Below, piece by piece: positions 8,395 through 17,195 of a DNA stretch of 43,130 bases. The notes beneath the pieces are model-generated. The model worked only from the letters and a program-made list of their open reading frames with translations, made no database searches and was not told the DNA's origin. This stretch comes from Jeongeupia naejangsanensis (GTDB lineage: Bacteria; Pseudomonadota; Gammaproteobacteria; Burkholderiales; Chitinibacteraceae): contig NZ_JAESND010000014.1 in the NCBI RefSeq assembly GCF_016865585.1, positions 1 to 43,130 on the forward strand, in the 5' to 3' direction. The translations under genes were made by a program, and so were the position numbers. The number at the start of each line of letters is the position of its first letter. The first letter of the stretch is position 1.

Positions 8395-9237
8395 ATGTCC
8401 GCCAACGTGTCGTCCGCCATCGAAACCCTGATTGCCGCCGCCTGCCGGCAGATCGATGCTGCCGAAACACCGCCGCCGCTGGCCGAGCTGGCGGCAGTGG
8501 CGGGCCTGAGTCCGTGGCACTTCCACCGGCAGTTCAAGGCGCTGACCGGCGTCACGCCGAAGGCCTACGCCGCCGCGCAGCGTACCCGCCGGGTCCAGGC
8601 CGCACTGGCGGCCGGGCGTTCGGTCACCGACGCCGTGTTCGACGCCGGCTTCAACGCCACCAGCCGTTTCTACGCCGGTGCAGAAGCCACGCTCGGTATG
8701 GCGCCACAGCGGTTTCGCGCTGGCGGCAGCGGCGAGGAAATCCGCTTCGGCATCGGCCAGTGTTCGCTCGGCGCGCTGCTGGTCGCCGCCACGCGCACCG
8801 GGCTGTGCCGGATCGAACTCGGCGACGACGCCGACACCCTGCTGCAACGCCTGCAGGACGTGTTTCCGAAAGCCGTGCTGATCGGGGGCGATGCCGAGTT
8901 CGAAGGCTGGATGGCGCGCGTCGTCGGCCTGATCGACGCACCGGAAATCGGCGCCAGCCTGCCGCTGGACATCCGCGGCAGCGCGTTCCAGCAGCGTGTG
9001 TGGCAGGCGCTGCGGGCGATTCCGCCCGGCGATACCGCCACTTATGCCGAGATCGCCGAGCGCATCGGCCAGCCGGCAGCGGTGCGCGCCGTCGCCAATG
9101 CCTGCGGCGCCAACCCGCTCGCGGTGGCGATCCCCTGCCACCGCGTCGTGCGCAGCGACGGTGGCCTCGGCGGCTACCGCTGGGGGCTGGCCCGCAAGGA
9201 AGCGTTGCTGGATCGGGAGGCGTTGCAGGCCGGCTGA
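8395..9237 (+). CDS. AraC-type regulator fused to O6-alkylguanine-DNA alkyltransferase (Ada-like, no N-terminal Ada domain)
   Basis: The 280-residue product has an AraC-type helix-turn-helix domain (about residues 10-105; LAELAAVAGLSPWHFHRQFK and a second helix pair ending APQRFRAGG). A C-terminal methylguanine-DNA methyltransferase domain follows, with the acceptor Cys at residue 248 in IPCHRVV. RGSAFQQRVWQALRAIPPGDTATYAEIA is the usual Ogt/Ada lead-in. It should repair O6-methylguanine by suicidal methyl transfer to Cys248. The N-terminal zinc domain of E. coli Ada, which reads methylphosphotriesters and turns Ada into an activator, is absent, so any transcriptional switch must work differently. 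The ATG at 8395 gives a natural N-terminus. It follows a terminator and appears monocistronic. Confidence 0.92.
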   Translation: MSANVSSAIETLIAAACRQIDAAETPPPLAELAAVAGLSPWHFHRQFKALTGVTPKAYAAAQRTRRVQAALAAGRSVTDAVFDAGFNATSRFYAGAEATLGMAPQRFRAGGSGEEIRFGIGQCSLGALLVAATRTGLCRIELGDDADTLLQRLQDVFPKAVLIGGDAEFEGWMARVVGLIDAPEIGASLPLDIRGSAFQQRVWQALRAIPPGDTATYAEIAERIGQPAAVRAVANACGANPLAVAIPCHRVVRSDGGLGGYRWGLARKEALLDREALQAG

Positions 9238-9389
9238 CCAGGATTGCATCCGGCTTCGTGCCTGCGGGCCCGGACAATTCGTCGGCGCCGGCTGCATTTC
9301 GTCGCAGCCGGTGACGCCCGGTCACATGACACGGTAATCCCCTCGCCCAGCGTTTAGATTGAAGCCAGTCCACCGCTGCGAGAACCGTG

Positions 9390-10087
<698 letters not shown>

Positions 10088-10091
<4 letters not shown>

Positions 10092-10477
10092 GCGCCATCC
10101 TGACTCCGATCGGCGGGCTCCACCTCGCCACCGCCAGCTGGGCGATGCTTGCCGGCGGCGTGCAGCTGGCGCTGCCCAAGGGCGGTGACCGGCACCGCTG
10201 GCTCGGACGCAGCTGGGTGCTGGCGATGCTGGTGGTCGCGCTGTCGTCGTTCGGTCTGGGTGCCGCGCCCGGCCGGGTCGTCGGCTTCGGCCCCATCCAC
10301 CTGTTGTCGCTGTGGGTACTGTGGTGCTTGTGGGCCGCGATCGTCCGGGTCCGCGCCGGCCATATCGCCGCGCACCGCCGCTACGTGATCGGCGCCTACA
10401 TCGGCACCGTCGTCGCCGGGCTGTTCGCGGTCTTCGGACCGGACCGCTGGCTGCACCACACCCTGTTTGCCCTCTGA
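10088..10477 (+). CDS. DUF2306-like four-helix membrane protein
   Basis: A 129-residue integral membrane protein with about four hydrophobic segments. The pattern GGLHLATASWAMLAGGVQL, HRWLGRSWV, IHLLSLW and HRRYVIGAYIGT matches the DUF2306 family of predicted membrane proteins, which has conserved histidines and no known function. It is translationally coupled (ATGA overlap) to the ABC ATPase and lies 18 bp before the permease gene, so it is very likely part of the same operon. It might modulate the transporter, but nothing in the sequence proves this. Confidence 0.75.
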
Positions 10478-10495
10478 TTGCCGCCGAGATCCGAA

Positions 10496-11890
10496 ATGAA
10501 CACATTGCAACTGGCTGCGCGCAACCTGGCCCGCAACCGCCGCCGCTCGATCACCACGCTGTTCGCGATGATCGTCGGTGCCATCGCCATCCTGCTGTTC
10601 GGCGGCTATGCCCGCAACATCGACCTCGGCCTGCAGACCGGCTTCGTCCAGCGCAGCGGCCACCTGCAAGTGCAGCACAAAGACTACTTCCTGTTCGGCA
10701 CCGGCAACCCGGCGGCCTACGGCATCGCCGGCTACGGCCGGCTGATCGCGGCGATCAAGGCCGATCCGCAGCTGGCACCGCTGGTCACCGTGGTAACGCC
10801 GACGCTGAGCCTCGGCGGCATTGCCGGCAACTACGCCGCCGGCGTGTCGCGCACGGTGATCGGCAACGGTGTCGTCATCGACGACCAGAACGTGATGCGG
10901 CGCTGGAATGACTACGGCTTCGTGCTGACGCCGAAAACGCTCAAGCTCACCGGCACGCCCGAGCAGGCCGCGGTGATCGGCCGCGGCGTCGCCCGCGTGC
11001 TGCAGCTGTGCGGGCCGCTCAAGGTGGCCAACTGCCCGTCGCCGCAGCCGGCGAAACAGGACGGCGCCGACGCACCGGCCGACATCACCGCGCTCGCCGC
11101 CGACACTGCCGGGGCGTCGGGCGCCGGATCGCCGCGCACGGCCAACCAGGTCGAACTGCTCGCAGCCAACGCCCACGGCGCGCCGAACGTCGCCCGGCTC
11201 GACGTCGTCGCTGCCGAGGCGCAGGGCGTGAAGGAACTCGACGACCTGTACGTGCAGCTGCATTTCGGCGCGGCACAGAGGCTGATCTACGGTGCCGACG
11301 CACCGAAAGCGACGGCGATCGTCGTGCAACTGAAGCACAGCGCCGATCTGCCGGCCGCACAGCAAAGGCTGACCGCCCTGCTCAAACAAGTTGCACCGGA
11401 CCAGCCGCTGGCGGTGCTCGATTTCGCGACACTGAACCCGAGCTACGGCCAGATCGTCGGCATGTTCGGCGCGATTTTCGGCTTCATCGCACTGCTGATC
11501 GGCGTGATCGTGCTGTTCACCGTCGGCAACACCATGAGCATGGCGGTGATCGAGCGCACCACCGAGATCGGTACCTTGCGCGCCATCGGCCTGCGCCGGG
11601 GCGGCGTGCGGCGGCTGTTCGTGCTCGAAGGCCTGCTGCTCGGCCTCGTCGGCAGCGGTCTCGGCGTGCTGGTCGCGCTGGCGCTGGCGTGGCTGATCAA
11701 CCACGCCGGGCTGACCTGGCTGCCGCCGGGCAACGTCGAACCGGTGCCGCTGACCGTCCGCGTCTGGGGCGAACCGCGGATGATCGTGCTGACCGCGATC
11801 GGCCTCAGCCTGATCGCCGCAATCTCGGCATGGTGGCCGGCAAGGCGTGCGGCCAGACTGGAAATCGTCGACGCCCTGCGTCATGTCTGA
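10496..11890 (+). CDS. MacB/FtsX-type ABC transporter permease
   Basis: The 464-residue protein has the layout of the type VII (mechanotransmission) ABC permeases. A first membrane segment (about 22-42) is followed by a large periplasmic domain (about 45-320) and three C-terminal membrane segments (about 322-345, 375-400, 430-450) in an FtsX domain. The TEIGTLRAIGLRRGGVRRLFVLEGLLLGLVG block contacts the ATPase in this family, and the end PARRAARLEIVDALRHV is typical. The periplasmic part contains CGPLKVANC, whose two cysteines could form a disulfide, and a low-complexity Ala/Asp-rich stretch. LolC/E and MacB extract lipids, lipoproteins or peptides from the inner-membrane outer leaflet; the substrate here is unknown. 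Confidence 0.9.
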   Translation: MNTLQLAARNLARNRRRSITTLFAMIVGAIAILLFGGYARNIDLGLQTGFVQRSGHLQVQHKDYFLFGTGNPAAYGIAGYGRLIAAIKADPQLAPLVTVVTPTLSLGGIAGNYAAGVSRTVIGNGVVIDDQNVMRRWNDYGFVLTPKTLKLTGTPEQAAVIGRGVARVLQLCGPLKVANCPSPQPAKQDGADAPADITALAADTAGASGAGSPRTANQVELLAANAHGAPNVARLDVVAAEAQGVKELDDLYVQLHFGAAQRLIYGADAPKATAIVVQLKHSADLPAAQQRLTALLKQVAPDQPLAVLDFATLNPSYGQIVGMFGAIFGFIALLIGVIVLFTVGNTMSMAVIERTTEIGTLRAIGLRRGGVRRLFVLEGLLLGLVGSGLGVLVALALAWLINHAGLTWLPPGNVEPVPLTVRVWGEPRMIVLTAIGLSLIAAISAWWPARRAARLEIVDALRHV

Positions 11891-12034
11891 ATTGGCGGCT
11901 GCGCCTGCGCATCCCGGCTTCATCCGATGCTCGCAATCCTCATGGACCTCATGTCCATTCCGGTTGCTGCGCTTCGGGTGAAACCGGCCCGCTTTGGCTC
12001 GCTCGCCACTTGAACAAACCTCCGGAACCATGCC

Positions 12035-12799
12035 ATGAAGCCGCTACTTGCAGTCGCAACCCTGGTCGTCGCTGCCCTCGCCCACGCCGCCCCCGACGCA
12101 CAGGCGCTGCTCGCCGCCAGCGATGCGGTGCGCAATCCGGACAAGCCGTTCGGGCTGACGACGACGCTGATCGAGTACCGCAACGGCAAGCAGACCGACA
12201 CCAGCACGCTGGCCGTGTATTCGAGTGCCGACGCGAACAGCGGCCAGTTCCGCAGCCTGCTGCGCTTCATCGCGCCGAAGCGCGACGCCGACAAGCTGAT
12301 GCTCAAGAGCGGCAACGACCTGTGGTTCTACGATCCGGCCAGCAAGGCGACGATCCGCATCTCGCCGCAACAGCGGCTGCTCGGTCAGGCGGCCAACGGC
12401 GACGTCGTCACCGTCAACCTCGCCGGCGACTACAGCGCCAGCGTCGCCGCCGAGGAGGATGTCGGCGACGGCGACAAGCAGCAGCGCCACGCCTACAAGC
12501 TCGAGCTGAAAGCAAAGACGCCCGACGTCACCTATCACCGGATCGAGATGTGGATCGACGCAGCGAACAAGCAACCGGTGAAGGCACGCTTCTACGCCGA
12601 GAGCGGCAGCCTGCTCAAGACCGCCTACTACCGCCGCTACCAGCAGCAGCTCGGCGTGAACCGTCCGACCGAAACGGTGATCATCGACGGCCTCGACCCG
12701 AACTGGGTGACGGTGATGCGCTTTGCCGACTACGCATGGCGCGACGTGCCGGAAAGCTGGCTGCAGCGCGACTTCCTGCCGAGGTTCAAGCCGCAATGA
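12035..12799 (+). CDS. LolA-like outer-membrane lipoprotein-sorting periplasmic protein
   Basis: The 254-residue product has a signal peptide (cleavage near ALAHA, residue 18). Its body resembles the LolA/LolB-like family annotated as outer-membrane lipoprotein-sorting proteins: LLRFIAPKRDADKLMLKSGNDLWFYDP, IRISPQQRLLGQAANGDVV, YHRIEMWIDAANKQPVKARFY and a basic, proline-containing C-terminus. These proteins form an open beta-barrel that carries a hydrophobic ligand across the periplasm. It is not the housekeeping LolA, which is shorter and lies elsewhere in most genomes. It lies about 145 bp after the permease and overlaps the outer-membrane protein gene by four bases. Confidence 0.85.
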   Translation: MKPLLAVATLVVAALAHAAPDAQALLAASDAVRNPDKPFGLTTTLIEYRNGKQTDTSTLAVYSSADANSGQFRSLLRFIAPKRDADKLMLKSGNDLWFYDPASKATIRISPQQRLLGQAANGDVVTVNLAGDYSASVAAEEDVGDGDKQQRHAYKLELKAKTPDVTYHRIEMWIDAANKQPVKARFYAESGSLLKTAYYRRYQQQLGVNRPTETVIIDGLDPNWVTVMRFADYAWRDVPESWLQRDFLPRFKPQ

Positions 12800-14040
12800 A
12801 GTCCCTGCCGCTGGCCCTGCTGCTGGCCGCCGCCGTCGCGCACGCCGATGGCGGCGATGCCGACGCGCTGGCGCTCGCCGATGCGACCGCCGATGCGCAA
12901 ACGGCAACGCGGGACTGGCGCTTCCTGACCGAACTTGCCGGCGCCAGCGCGCAATACCGTTTCAACGACCAGCCTGCCGAAGCCCGGCTGTCGCTCGATG
13001 GCCGGATCGACCGGCGCTTTCACGACGACTGGCGCTTCGTGTTCGCTGACCGGCTCGACCTGCGCAGCACCGGCGGCCACCAGAGCAGCGTCAACACGCT
13101 GAAGGAGCTGTATCTGGGCTGGCAGCCGGACACCGACCTGCTGCTCGACCTCGGCCGGATCAATACCCGCTACGGCGCCGGCTTCGGCTACAACCCGACC
13201 GACTTCTTCAAGGTCGGCGCGCTGCGCTCGGTCACGTCGGTCAACCCGGCCAGCCTTCGCGAGAACCGCCTCGGCAGCGTGATGCTGCGCGGCCAGAAGC
13301 TGTGGGACGGCGGATCGCTGACGGCGATGTATTCACCGAAGCTCGCCGACAGTCCCAGCGACGACGCGTTCAACCCGGACTGGGGCGCCAGCAATCCGCA
13401 GGACCGCTGGCTGCTTGCGGTCAGCCAGTCTTTTGGAAACGATCACGGCGGCAACCTGAACCCGCAACTGCTGCTGTATCACGATGCCGACACCACCCAG
13501 CTCGGGCTGAACTGGAGCGTGCTGCTCGGCGACGCCACCATCGTCTACGCCGAATGGGCCGGCGGTCGCCAACCAAGCGTTGCCGGCCGCGCCGCCGGCA
13601 TCGACGACACCGCCTTCCGCAACGCGGCCAGCACCGGCCTGACATGGACCGCTGCAGCCAAGGTGACGCTGACGCTCGAATACCAGTACGACGGCGCCGC
13701 GCTCGACGATGCCGGATGGAGCGCGCTGCGCAGCGGCCCGCTCCCGGCCTATGTGCGCTACCGCCAGCTCGCCGCGCAGCGGCAGGACCTGACCACGCGT
13801 CACGCGGCGATGCTGTACGCGCAGTGGCAGGACGCGCTGATCCGGCACGTCGACCTCAGCGGCTTCGTCCGCCAGGACCTGATCGACGACAGCCGGCTGT
13901 CGTGGCTGGAAGCGCGCTGGCACGGCGACGATACCGACATCGCGCTGCAATGGCAGTACGATGCCGGCGAGACCCGCAGCAATTACGGCGGCCTGCCGCA
14001 GCGGCAGATCTGGCAGGCGCTGCTGAGCCACTATTTCTGA
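12796..14040 (+). CDS. Predicted outer-membrane beta-barrel protein
   Basis: The 414-residue product has a signal peptide (MKSLPLALLLAAAVAHA). It then has many alternating amphipathic strands rich in aromatic and Arg/Asp residues, for example LSLDGRIDRRFHDDWRFVF, LDLGRINTRYGAGFGYNP and IALQWQYDAGE, and ends in HYF. A C-terminal Phe is the classic signal for BAM-dependent outer-membrane insertion. The family is not recognised with certainty; it recalls the DUF1302-type barrels that pair with LolA-like DUF1329 proteins and MMPL exporters. Its start overlaps the LolA-like stop (ATGA), so the two proteins are probably made in step and may work together. Confidence 0.75.
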   Translation: MKSLPLALLLAAAVAHADGGDADALALADATADAQTATRDWRFLTELAGASAQYRFNDQPAEARLSLDGRIDRRFHDDWRFVFADRLDLRSTGGHQSSVNTLKELYLGWQPDTDLLLDLGRINTRYGAGFGYNPTDFFKVGALRSVTSVNPASLRENRLGSVMLRGQKLWDGGSLTAMYSPKLADSPSDDAFNPDWGASNPQDRWLLAVSQSFGNDHGGNLNPQLLLYHDADTTQLGLNWSVLLGDATIVYAEWAGGRQPSVAGRAAGIDDTAFRNAASTGLTWTAAAKVTLTLEYQYDGAALDDAGWSALRSGPLPAYVRYRQLAAQRQDLTTRHAAMLYAQWQDALIRHVDLSGFVRQDLIDDSRLSWLEARWHGDDTDIALQWQYDAGETRSNYGGLPQRQIWQALLSHYF

Positions 14041-14064
14041 GCCCCCGTTCACGGTCGAAACCGA

Positions 14065-15123
14065 ATGACATCGTTCCGCTTCCGCAGCTGTTCCGCCGAC
14101 ATGCATCCGCAGCCGTTCTGGCACGAGCTCGGGCTGCTGTTCGTCGTCAACCAGGTGATCGCCCTGCTGCTGACGACGATGGGCGGCCCCGGCAGCCTGT
14201 TCGACAACGTCGTGATCGCCAATGCGATCGGCGCGTCGATCTGGGCACTGTACGAGCTGGCCGGCGCGTTCGGCCTGCCCAAGGTCCTCAGCCACGTTGT
14301 CGCGACGCCGCTCGGGTTGTGGTCCGGCTTCAAGCTGGCGACGCTGTTCGGCGTCCATGACGTCACCGCGCAACTGACTGATCCGCTCGGCAACTGGCGG
14401 CTGTTTGCCAGCTGCCTGCTGCTGGCCGGCACGGCAACGCTGGTGATCGTGCTGTACTTCCGCGCCGCGCGGGACCGCGCCGCACTGGCTGCCGAACAGC
14501 GCCGCGCCGCCGAACTGCATCAGGCCGAAACCGCCGCGCAGCTGGCGCTGCTGCAGGCGCAGATCGAACCGCACTTCCTGTTCAACACGCTTGCCAACGT
14601 CCGCAGCCTGATCGCCGCCGACCCGCCGCTGGCCCAGACGATGCTCGACCACCTGAACGGCTATCTGCGCGCCAGCCTCGGCCGCACGCGCCGGCCGCGG
14701 GCCCGGCTGGCCGACGAGCTGCAGATCGTCGAGCCGCTGCTGGCGATCGCCGCGATCCGGCTGCAGGCACGATTGCGCTACCGGATCGACGTGGCCGAAA
14801 CGCTGCGCGATGCACTGCTGCCGCCACTGCTGCTGCAGCCGCTGGTCGAGAACGCGCTCGAACACGGCATCGAAGCGGCCGTCGACGGTGGCGAGATCGT
14901 CGTCAGCGCCCGCAACAACGACGGCCTGCTGACGCTGACCGTCCGCGACACCGGGCTCGGGCTGAACGCCGAAGGCAACGGCGACGGCATCGGTCTGGCC
15001 AACGTACGCCAGCGCCTTGCCAGCCTGTACGGCGAGCAGGGCCGGCTGGCGCTGTACCCGAATCCGCCGCGCGGCGTGATCGCCGAACTGACGCTACCGC
15101 TGCAAAGGGAGCCGCAGCCATGA
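14065..15123 (+). CDS. LytS-type sensor histidine kinase
   Basis: A 352-residue kinase of the His_kinase (PF06580) class. It has about four membrane segments in the first 135 residues, a short coiled coil (about 138-165), and the phospho-acceptor His170 in [18 protein letters not shown]. The ATP domain contains [18 protein letters not shown] and TVRDTGLGL / [11 protein letters not shown]. No extracellular domain is seen, so it may sense a membrane or lipid cue. The start at 14065 has no strong ribosome-binding site; ATG at 14101 is an alternative. Its stop overlaps the response-regulator start by four bases, as expected for a cognate pair. It lies 24 bp after the barrel gene and is probably in the same operon. 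Confidence 0.93.
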   Translation: MTSFRFRSCSADMHPQPFWHELGLLFVVNQVIALLLTTMGGPGSLFDNVVIANAIGASIWALYELAGAFGLPKVLSHVVATPLGLWSGFKLATLFGVHDVTAQLTDPLGNWRLFASCLLLAGTATLVIVLYFRAARDRAALAAEQRRAAELHQAETAAQLALLQAQIEPHFLFNTLANVRSLIAADPPLAQTMLDHLNGYLRASLGRTRRPRARLADELQIVEPLLAIAAIRLQARLRYRIDVAETLRDALLPPLLLQPLVENALEHGIEAAVDGGEIVVSARNNDGLLTLTVRDTGLGLNAEGNGDGIGLANVRQRLASLYGEQGRLALYPNPPRGVIAELTLPLQREPQP

Positions 15124-15854
15124 CGACCGCACTGATCGCCGACGACGAACCGCTGCTCGCCGCCAGTCTGGCCGCGCGGCTCAAGGCGCTGTGGCCGGCA
15201 CTGGACATCGTCGCCGTCGCCGCCAACGGTGTCGAAGCCGTCGCCGCGCTGAACGCGCACCGGCCCGACCTCGCCTTTCTCGACATCCGCATGCCAGGGC
15301 TGACCGGGCTGCAGGTTGCGCAGGCGGCACGGGATACCCGCGTCGTTTTCGTCACCGCTTACGACGAGTACGCCTTGAGCGCGTTCGAACACGCGGCGAT
15401 CGACTATCTGCTCAAGCCGGTCGACGACGTGCGACTGGCGCAATGCGTGAGCCGGCTGCAACGCCAGACTCAGGCACCGCCCGACCTTCAGGCCGCGCTC
15501 GCGGCTTTGAATCCGGCCCCGGCGGCAAGCAGCCTCGCGTGGCTGACCGTCGGCCTCGGCGACACCACCCGGCTGGTGGCGCTCGACGAGGTGCTGTATT
15601 TCGAGGCCAGCAACAAGTACACCAACGTCGTCACCGCGACCGAGCGCCACCTGATCCGCACACCGCTGAAGGACCTGCTGCCGCAGCTCGATCCGCAGCG
15701 CTTCGCCCAGGTGCACCGGGCGGTCATCGTCAATCTCGGCGCCGTTGCGCGCATCCATCGCGACCTGCTGGGCCGGCAGCAGGTCCATCTGAAACAGTGC
15801 GCCGACGTGCTGCCGCTGTCGCGCGGCTTTGCCGGCCGCTTCCGGCAGATGTAA
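15120..15854 (+). CDS. LytTR-family response regulator
   Basis: The 244-residue protein has an N-terminal receiver domain with acidic DDE at residues 8-10, phospho-acceptor Asp55 in [12 protein letters not shown] in [13 protein letters not shown] and Lys in [10 protein letters not shown]-terminal LytTR DNA-binding domain spans about 140-244: [38 protein letters not shown] and [14 protein letters not shown]. It should bind DNA as a beta-strand-type regulator when phosphorylated by the upstream kinase. The obvious target is its own transport cluster, but no LytTR repeat operator was recognised by eye. Confidence 0.95.
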   Translation: MTTALIADDEPLLAASLAARLKALWPALDIVAVAANGVEAVAALNAHRPDLAFLDIRMPGLTGLQVAQAARDTRVVFVTAYDEYALSAFEHAAIDYLLKPVDDVRLAQCVSRLQRQTQAPPDLQAALAALNPAPAASSLAWLTVGLGDTTRLVALDEVLYFEASNKYTNVVTATERHLIRTPLKDLLPQLDPQRFAQVHRAVIVNLGAVARIHRDLLGRQQVHLKQCADVLPLSRGFAGRFRQM

Positions 15855-15943
15855 CGCTGCGCTGTCATATTCGTCGCGGTCATCCGACTATCGGGTGTTC
15901 GTCTTACAATGAGGCGATCGATCGGCGACCACTGGAGAAAGAC

Positions 15944-16384
15944 ATGACCGACTACCGCAAGACCCCGGAAGCGCTGGCGCGACTGACGCCGGAGCAATTC
16001 CGCGTCACCCAGCAAAGCGGCACCGAGCGGCCGGGCAGTGGCGAGTACCTGCACAACCACGAAGCGGGCATTTACGTCGACGTGGTGTCGGGTGAACCGC
16101 TGTTCGCCTCGAGCGACAAGTTCGAATCCGGCTGCGGCTGGCCCAGCTTCACCCGACCGATCGCCAACGTCACCGAACTGCGCGATACCACGCACGGCAT
16201 GATCCGTACCGAGGTGCGTTCGGCCCACGGCGACAGCCACCTCGGCCACGTGTTCGAGGACGGCCCGCGCGATCGCGGCGGTTTGCGCTACTGCATCAAC
16301 TCGGCCTCGCTGCGCTTCGTCCCGCGCGAGGACATGGTGGCGCAGGGCTACGGCGACTATCTCGACCAAGTGGAGGACATCTGA
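15944..16384 (+). CDS. msrB: Peptide methionine-(R)-S-oxide reductase MsrB
   Basis: The 146-residue enzyme reduces the R epimer of methionine sulfoxide. The catalytic Cys lies in [11 protein letters not shown] near the C-terminus; a second Cys in SGCGWPSF can act as the resolving residue. The CxxC pairs that bind zinc in many MsrB proteins are replaced (VVSGEPLF), so this is the zinc-free form, similar to the MsrB domain of neisserial PilB by family knowledge. The ATG at 15944 has GGAG nine bases upstream. There is no signal peptide, so it acts in the cytoplasm. Its stop overlaps the msrA start by one base, so the two enzymes for the two epimers are coupled. Confidence 0.96.
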   Translation: MTDYRKTPEALARLTPEQFRVTQQSGTERPGSGEYLHNHEAGIYVDVVSGEPLFASSDKFESGCGWPSFTRPIANVTELRDTTHGMIRTEVRSAHGDSHLGHVFEDGPRDRGGLRYCINSASLRFVPREDMVAQGYGDYLDQVEDI

Positions 16385-16881
16385 TGAGCGAACGTGCCAT
16401 TCTGGCCGGTGGCTGCTTCTGGGGCATGCAGGACCTGATCCGCAAGCTGCCGGGCGTGCTGTCGACGCGGGTCGGCTACAGCGGCGGCGAGGTTGCCAAC
16501 GCCACCTATCGCAACCACGGCAGCCATGCCGAAGCGATCGAGATCGTCTTCGATCCGGAAAAGATCAGCTATCGCCGGCTGCTCGAATTCTTCTTCCAGA
16601 TCCACGATCCGAGCACGCCGAACCGGCAAGGCAACGACCGCGGTACGTCGTATCGCTCGGCGATCTTCTACGTCGACGACGCCCAGCGCAGCGAGGCGCT
16701 GCGCACGATCGCCGATGTCGACGCCTCGAACCTGTGGCCGGACAAGGTCGTCACCGAAGTCGCGCAGGCCGGCGACTTCTGGGAAGCCGAGCCCGAGCAC
16801 CAGGACTACCTCGAGCGCTTCCCGAACGGTTACACCTGCCACTTCCCGCGCCCGGACTGGGTGCTGCCAAGGCAGGGCTAG
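16384..16881 (+). CDS. msrA: Peptide methionine-(S)-S-oxide reductase MsrA
   Basis: The 165-residue enzyme reduces the S epimer of methionine sulfoxide. The catalytic motif GGCFWG is at about residues 9-14, followed by [31 protein letters not shown] in two conserved blocks, and EPEHQDYL at about 140. It is the short form without N-terminal extension or signal peptide and is cytoplasmic. Resolving cysteines are few: beyond the active Cys only one Cys (YTCHFPRP) is seen near the C-terminus. It is translated directly after msrB and followed by a strong terminator. Confidence 0.96.
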   Translation: MSERAILAGGCFWGMQDLIRKLPGVLSTRVGYSGGEVANATYRNHGSHAEAIEIVFDPEKISYRRLLEFFFQIHDPSTPNRQGNDRGTSYRSAIFYVDDAQRSEALRTIADVDASNLWPDKVVTEVAQAGDFWEAEPEHQDYLERFPNGYTCHFPRPDWVLPRQG

Positions 16882-16938
16882 CGGCATCAGGGGCCCATGC
16901 TTGGCATGGGCTCCGCGTGTCACCGAACGCGGAAATGC

Positions 16939-16968
16939 AAAAAGCCCAAGCGTTCGCTTGGGCTTTTT
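16939..16968. terminator. Bidirectional terminator between msrA and tRNA-fMet
   Basis: AAAGCCCAAGCG (16941-16952) and CGCTTGGGCTTT (16955-16966) form a 12-bp stem flanked by A and T runs on both sides. It can end msrBA on the plus strand and the tRNA transcript on the minus strand. Confidence 0.85.
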
Positions 16969-16980
16969 GTCGAGTATTTC

Positions 16981-17056
16981 TGGTTGCGGGAACAGGACTC
17001 GAACCTGTGACCTTCGGGTTATGAGCCCGACGAGCTGCCAACTGCTCCATCCCGCG
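16981..17056 (-). tRNA. Initiator tRNA-Met (anticodon CAT)
   Basis: The 76-base gene includes the 3' CCA. The acceptor stem has the C1:A72 mismatch that marks initiator tRNA, the anticodon stem has three G:C pairs (TCGGG/CCCGA) around CTCATAA, and the D stem has A11:U24. These are the features that select P-site entry and formylation. It therefore reads start codons, not internal AUG. Confidence 0.95.
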
Positions 17057-17067
17057 ACAGAGAAGCC

Positions 17068-17096
17068 AGTATATTTCAGCACTTCGTTGCTGTCAA
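17068..17096 (-). promoter_or_regulatory. Near-consensus sigma-70 promoter of the initiator tRNA
   Basis: Read on the minus strand, TTGACA (17096-17091) is followed by a 17-base spacer and TATACT (17073-17068). The -35 is perfect and the -10 has one mismatch. Transcription would start a few bases before the tRNA 5' end at 17056. Confidence 0.85.
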
Positions 17097-17195
17097 CGGC
17101 TTTAGCAAAAAATGTTCCATCGTCCTGATTGGCAACGTCGCCAGCCGGGGCTGCGTCAGTAAGGCATGCAGTGCGCAGGCCACCGTGTTCGTGGC

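Noticed and set aside
5854-9297. A very long minus-strand open frame (over 1,100 codons) opposite the chemoreceptor and Ada-like genes
   Set aside because: Its composition is that of a shadow frame in high-GC DNA, it has no recognisable domain, and both plus-strand genes opposite it are clear family members.
11942-11958. Inverted repeat ATGGAC-N5-GTCCAT between the permease and LolA-like genes
   Set aside because: Only six base pairs, no T-run and no promoter nearby; not enough to call a terminator or operator.
16384-16384. msrB/msrA one-base overlap as a possible broken bifunctional MsrAB
   Set aside because: Each gene is complete with its own start and catalytic Cys; separate coupled genes are common.
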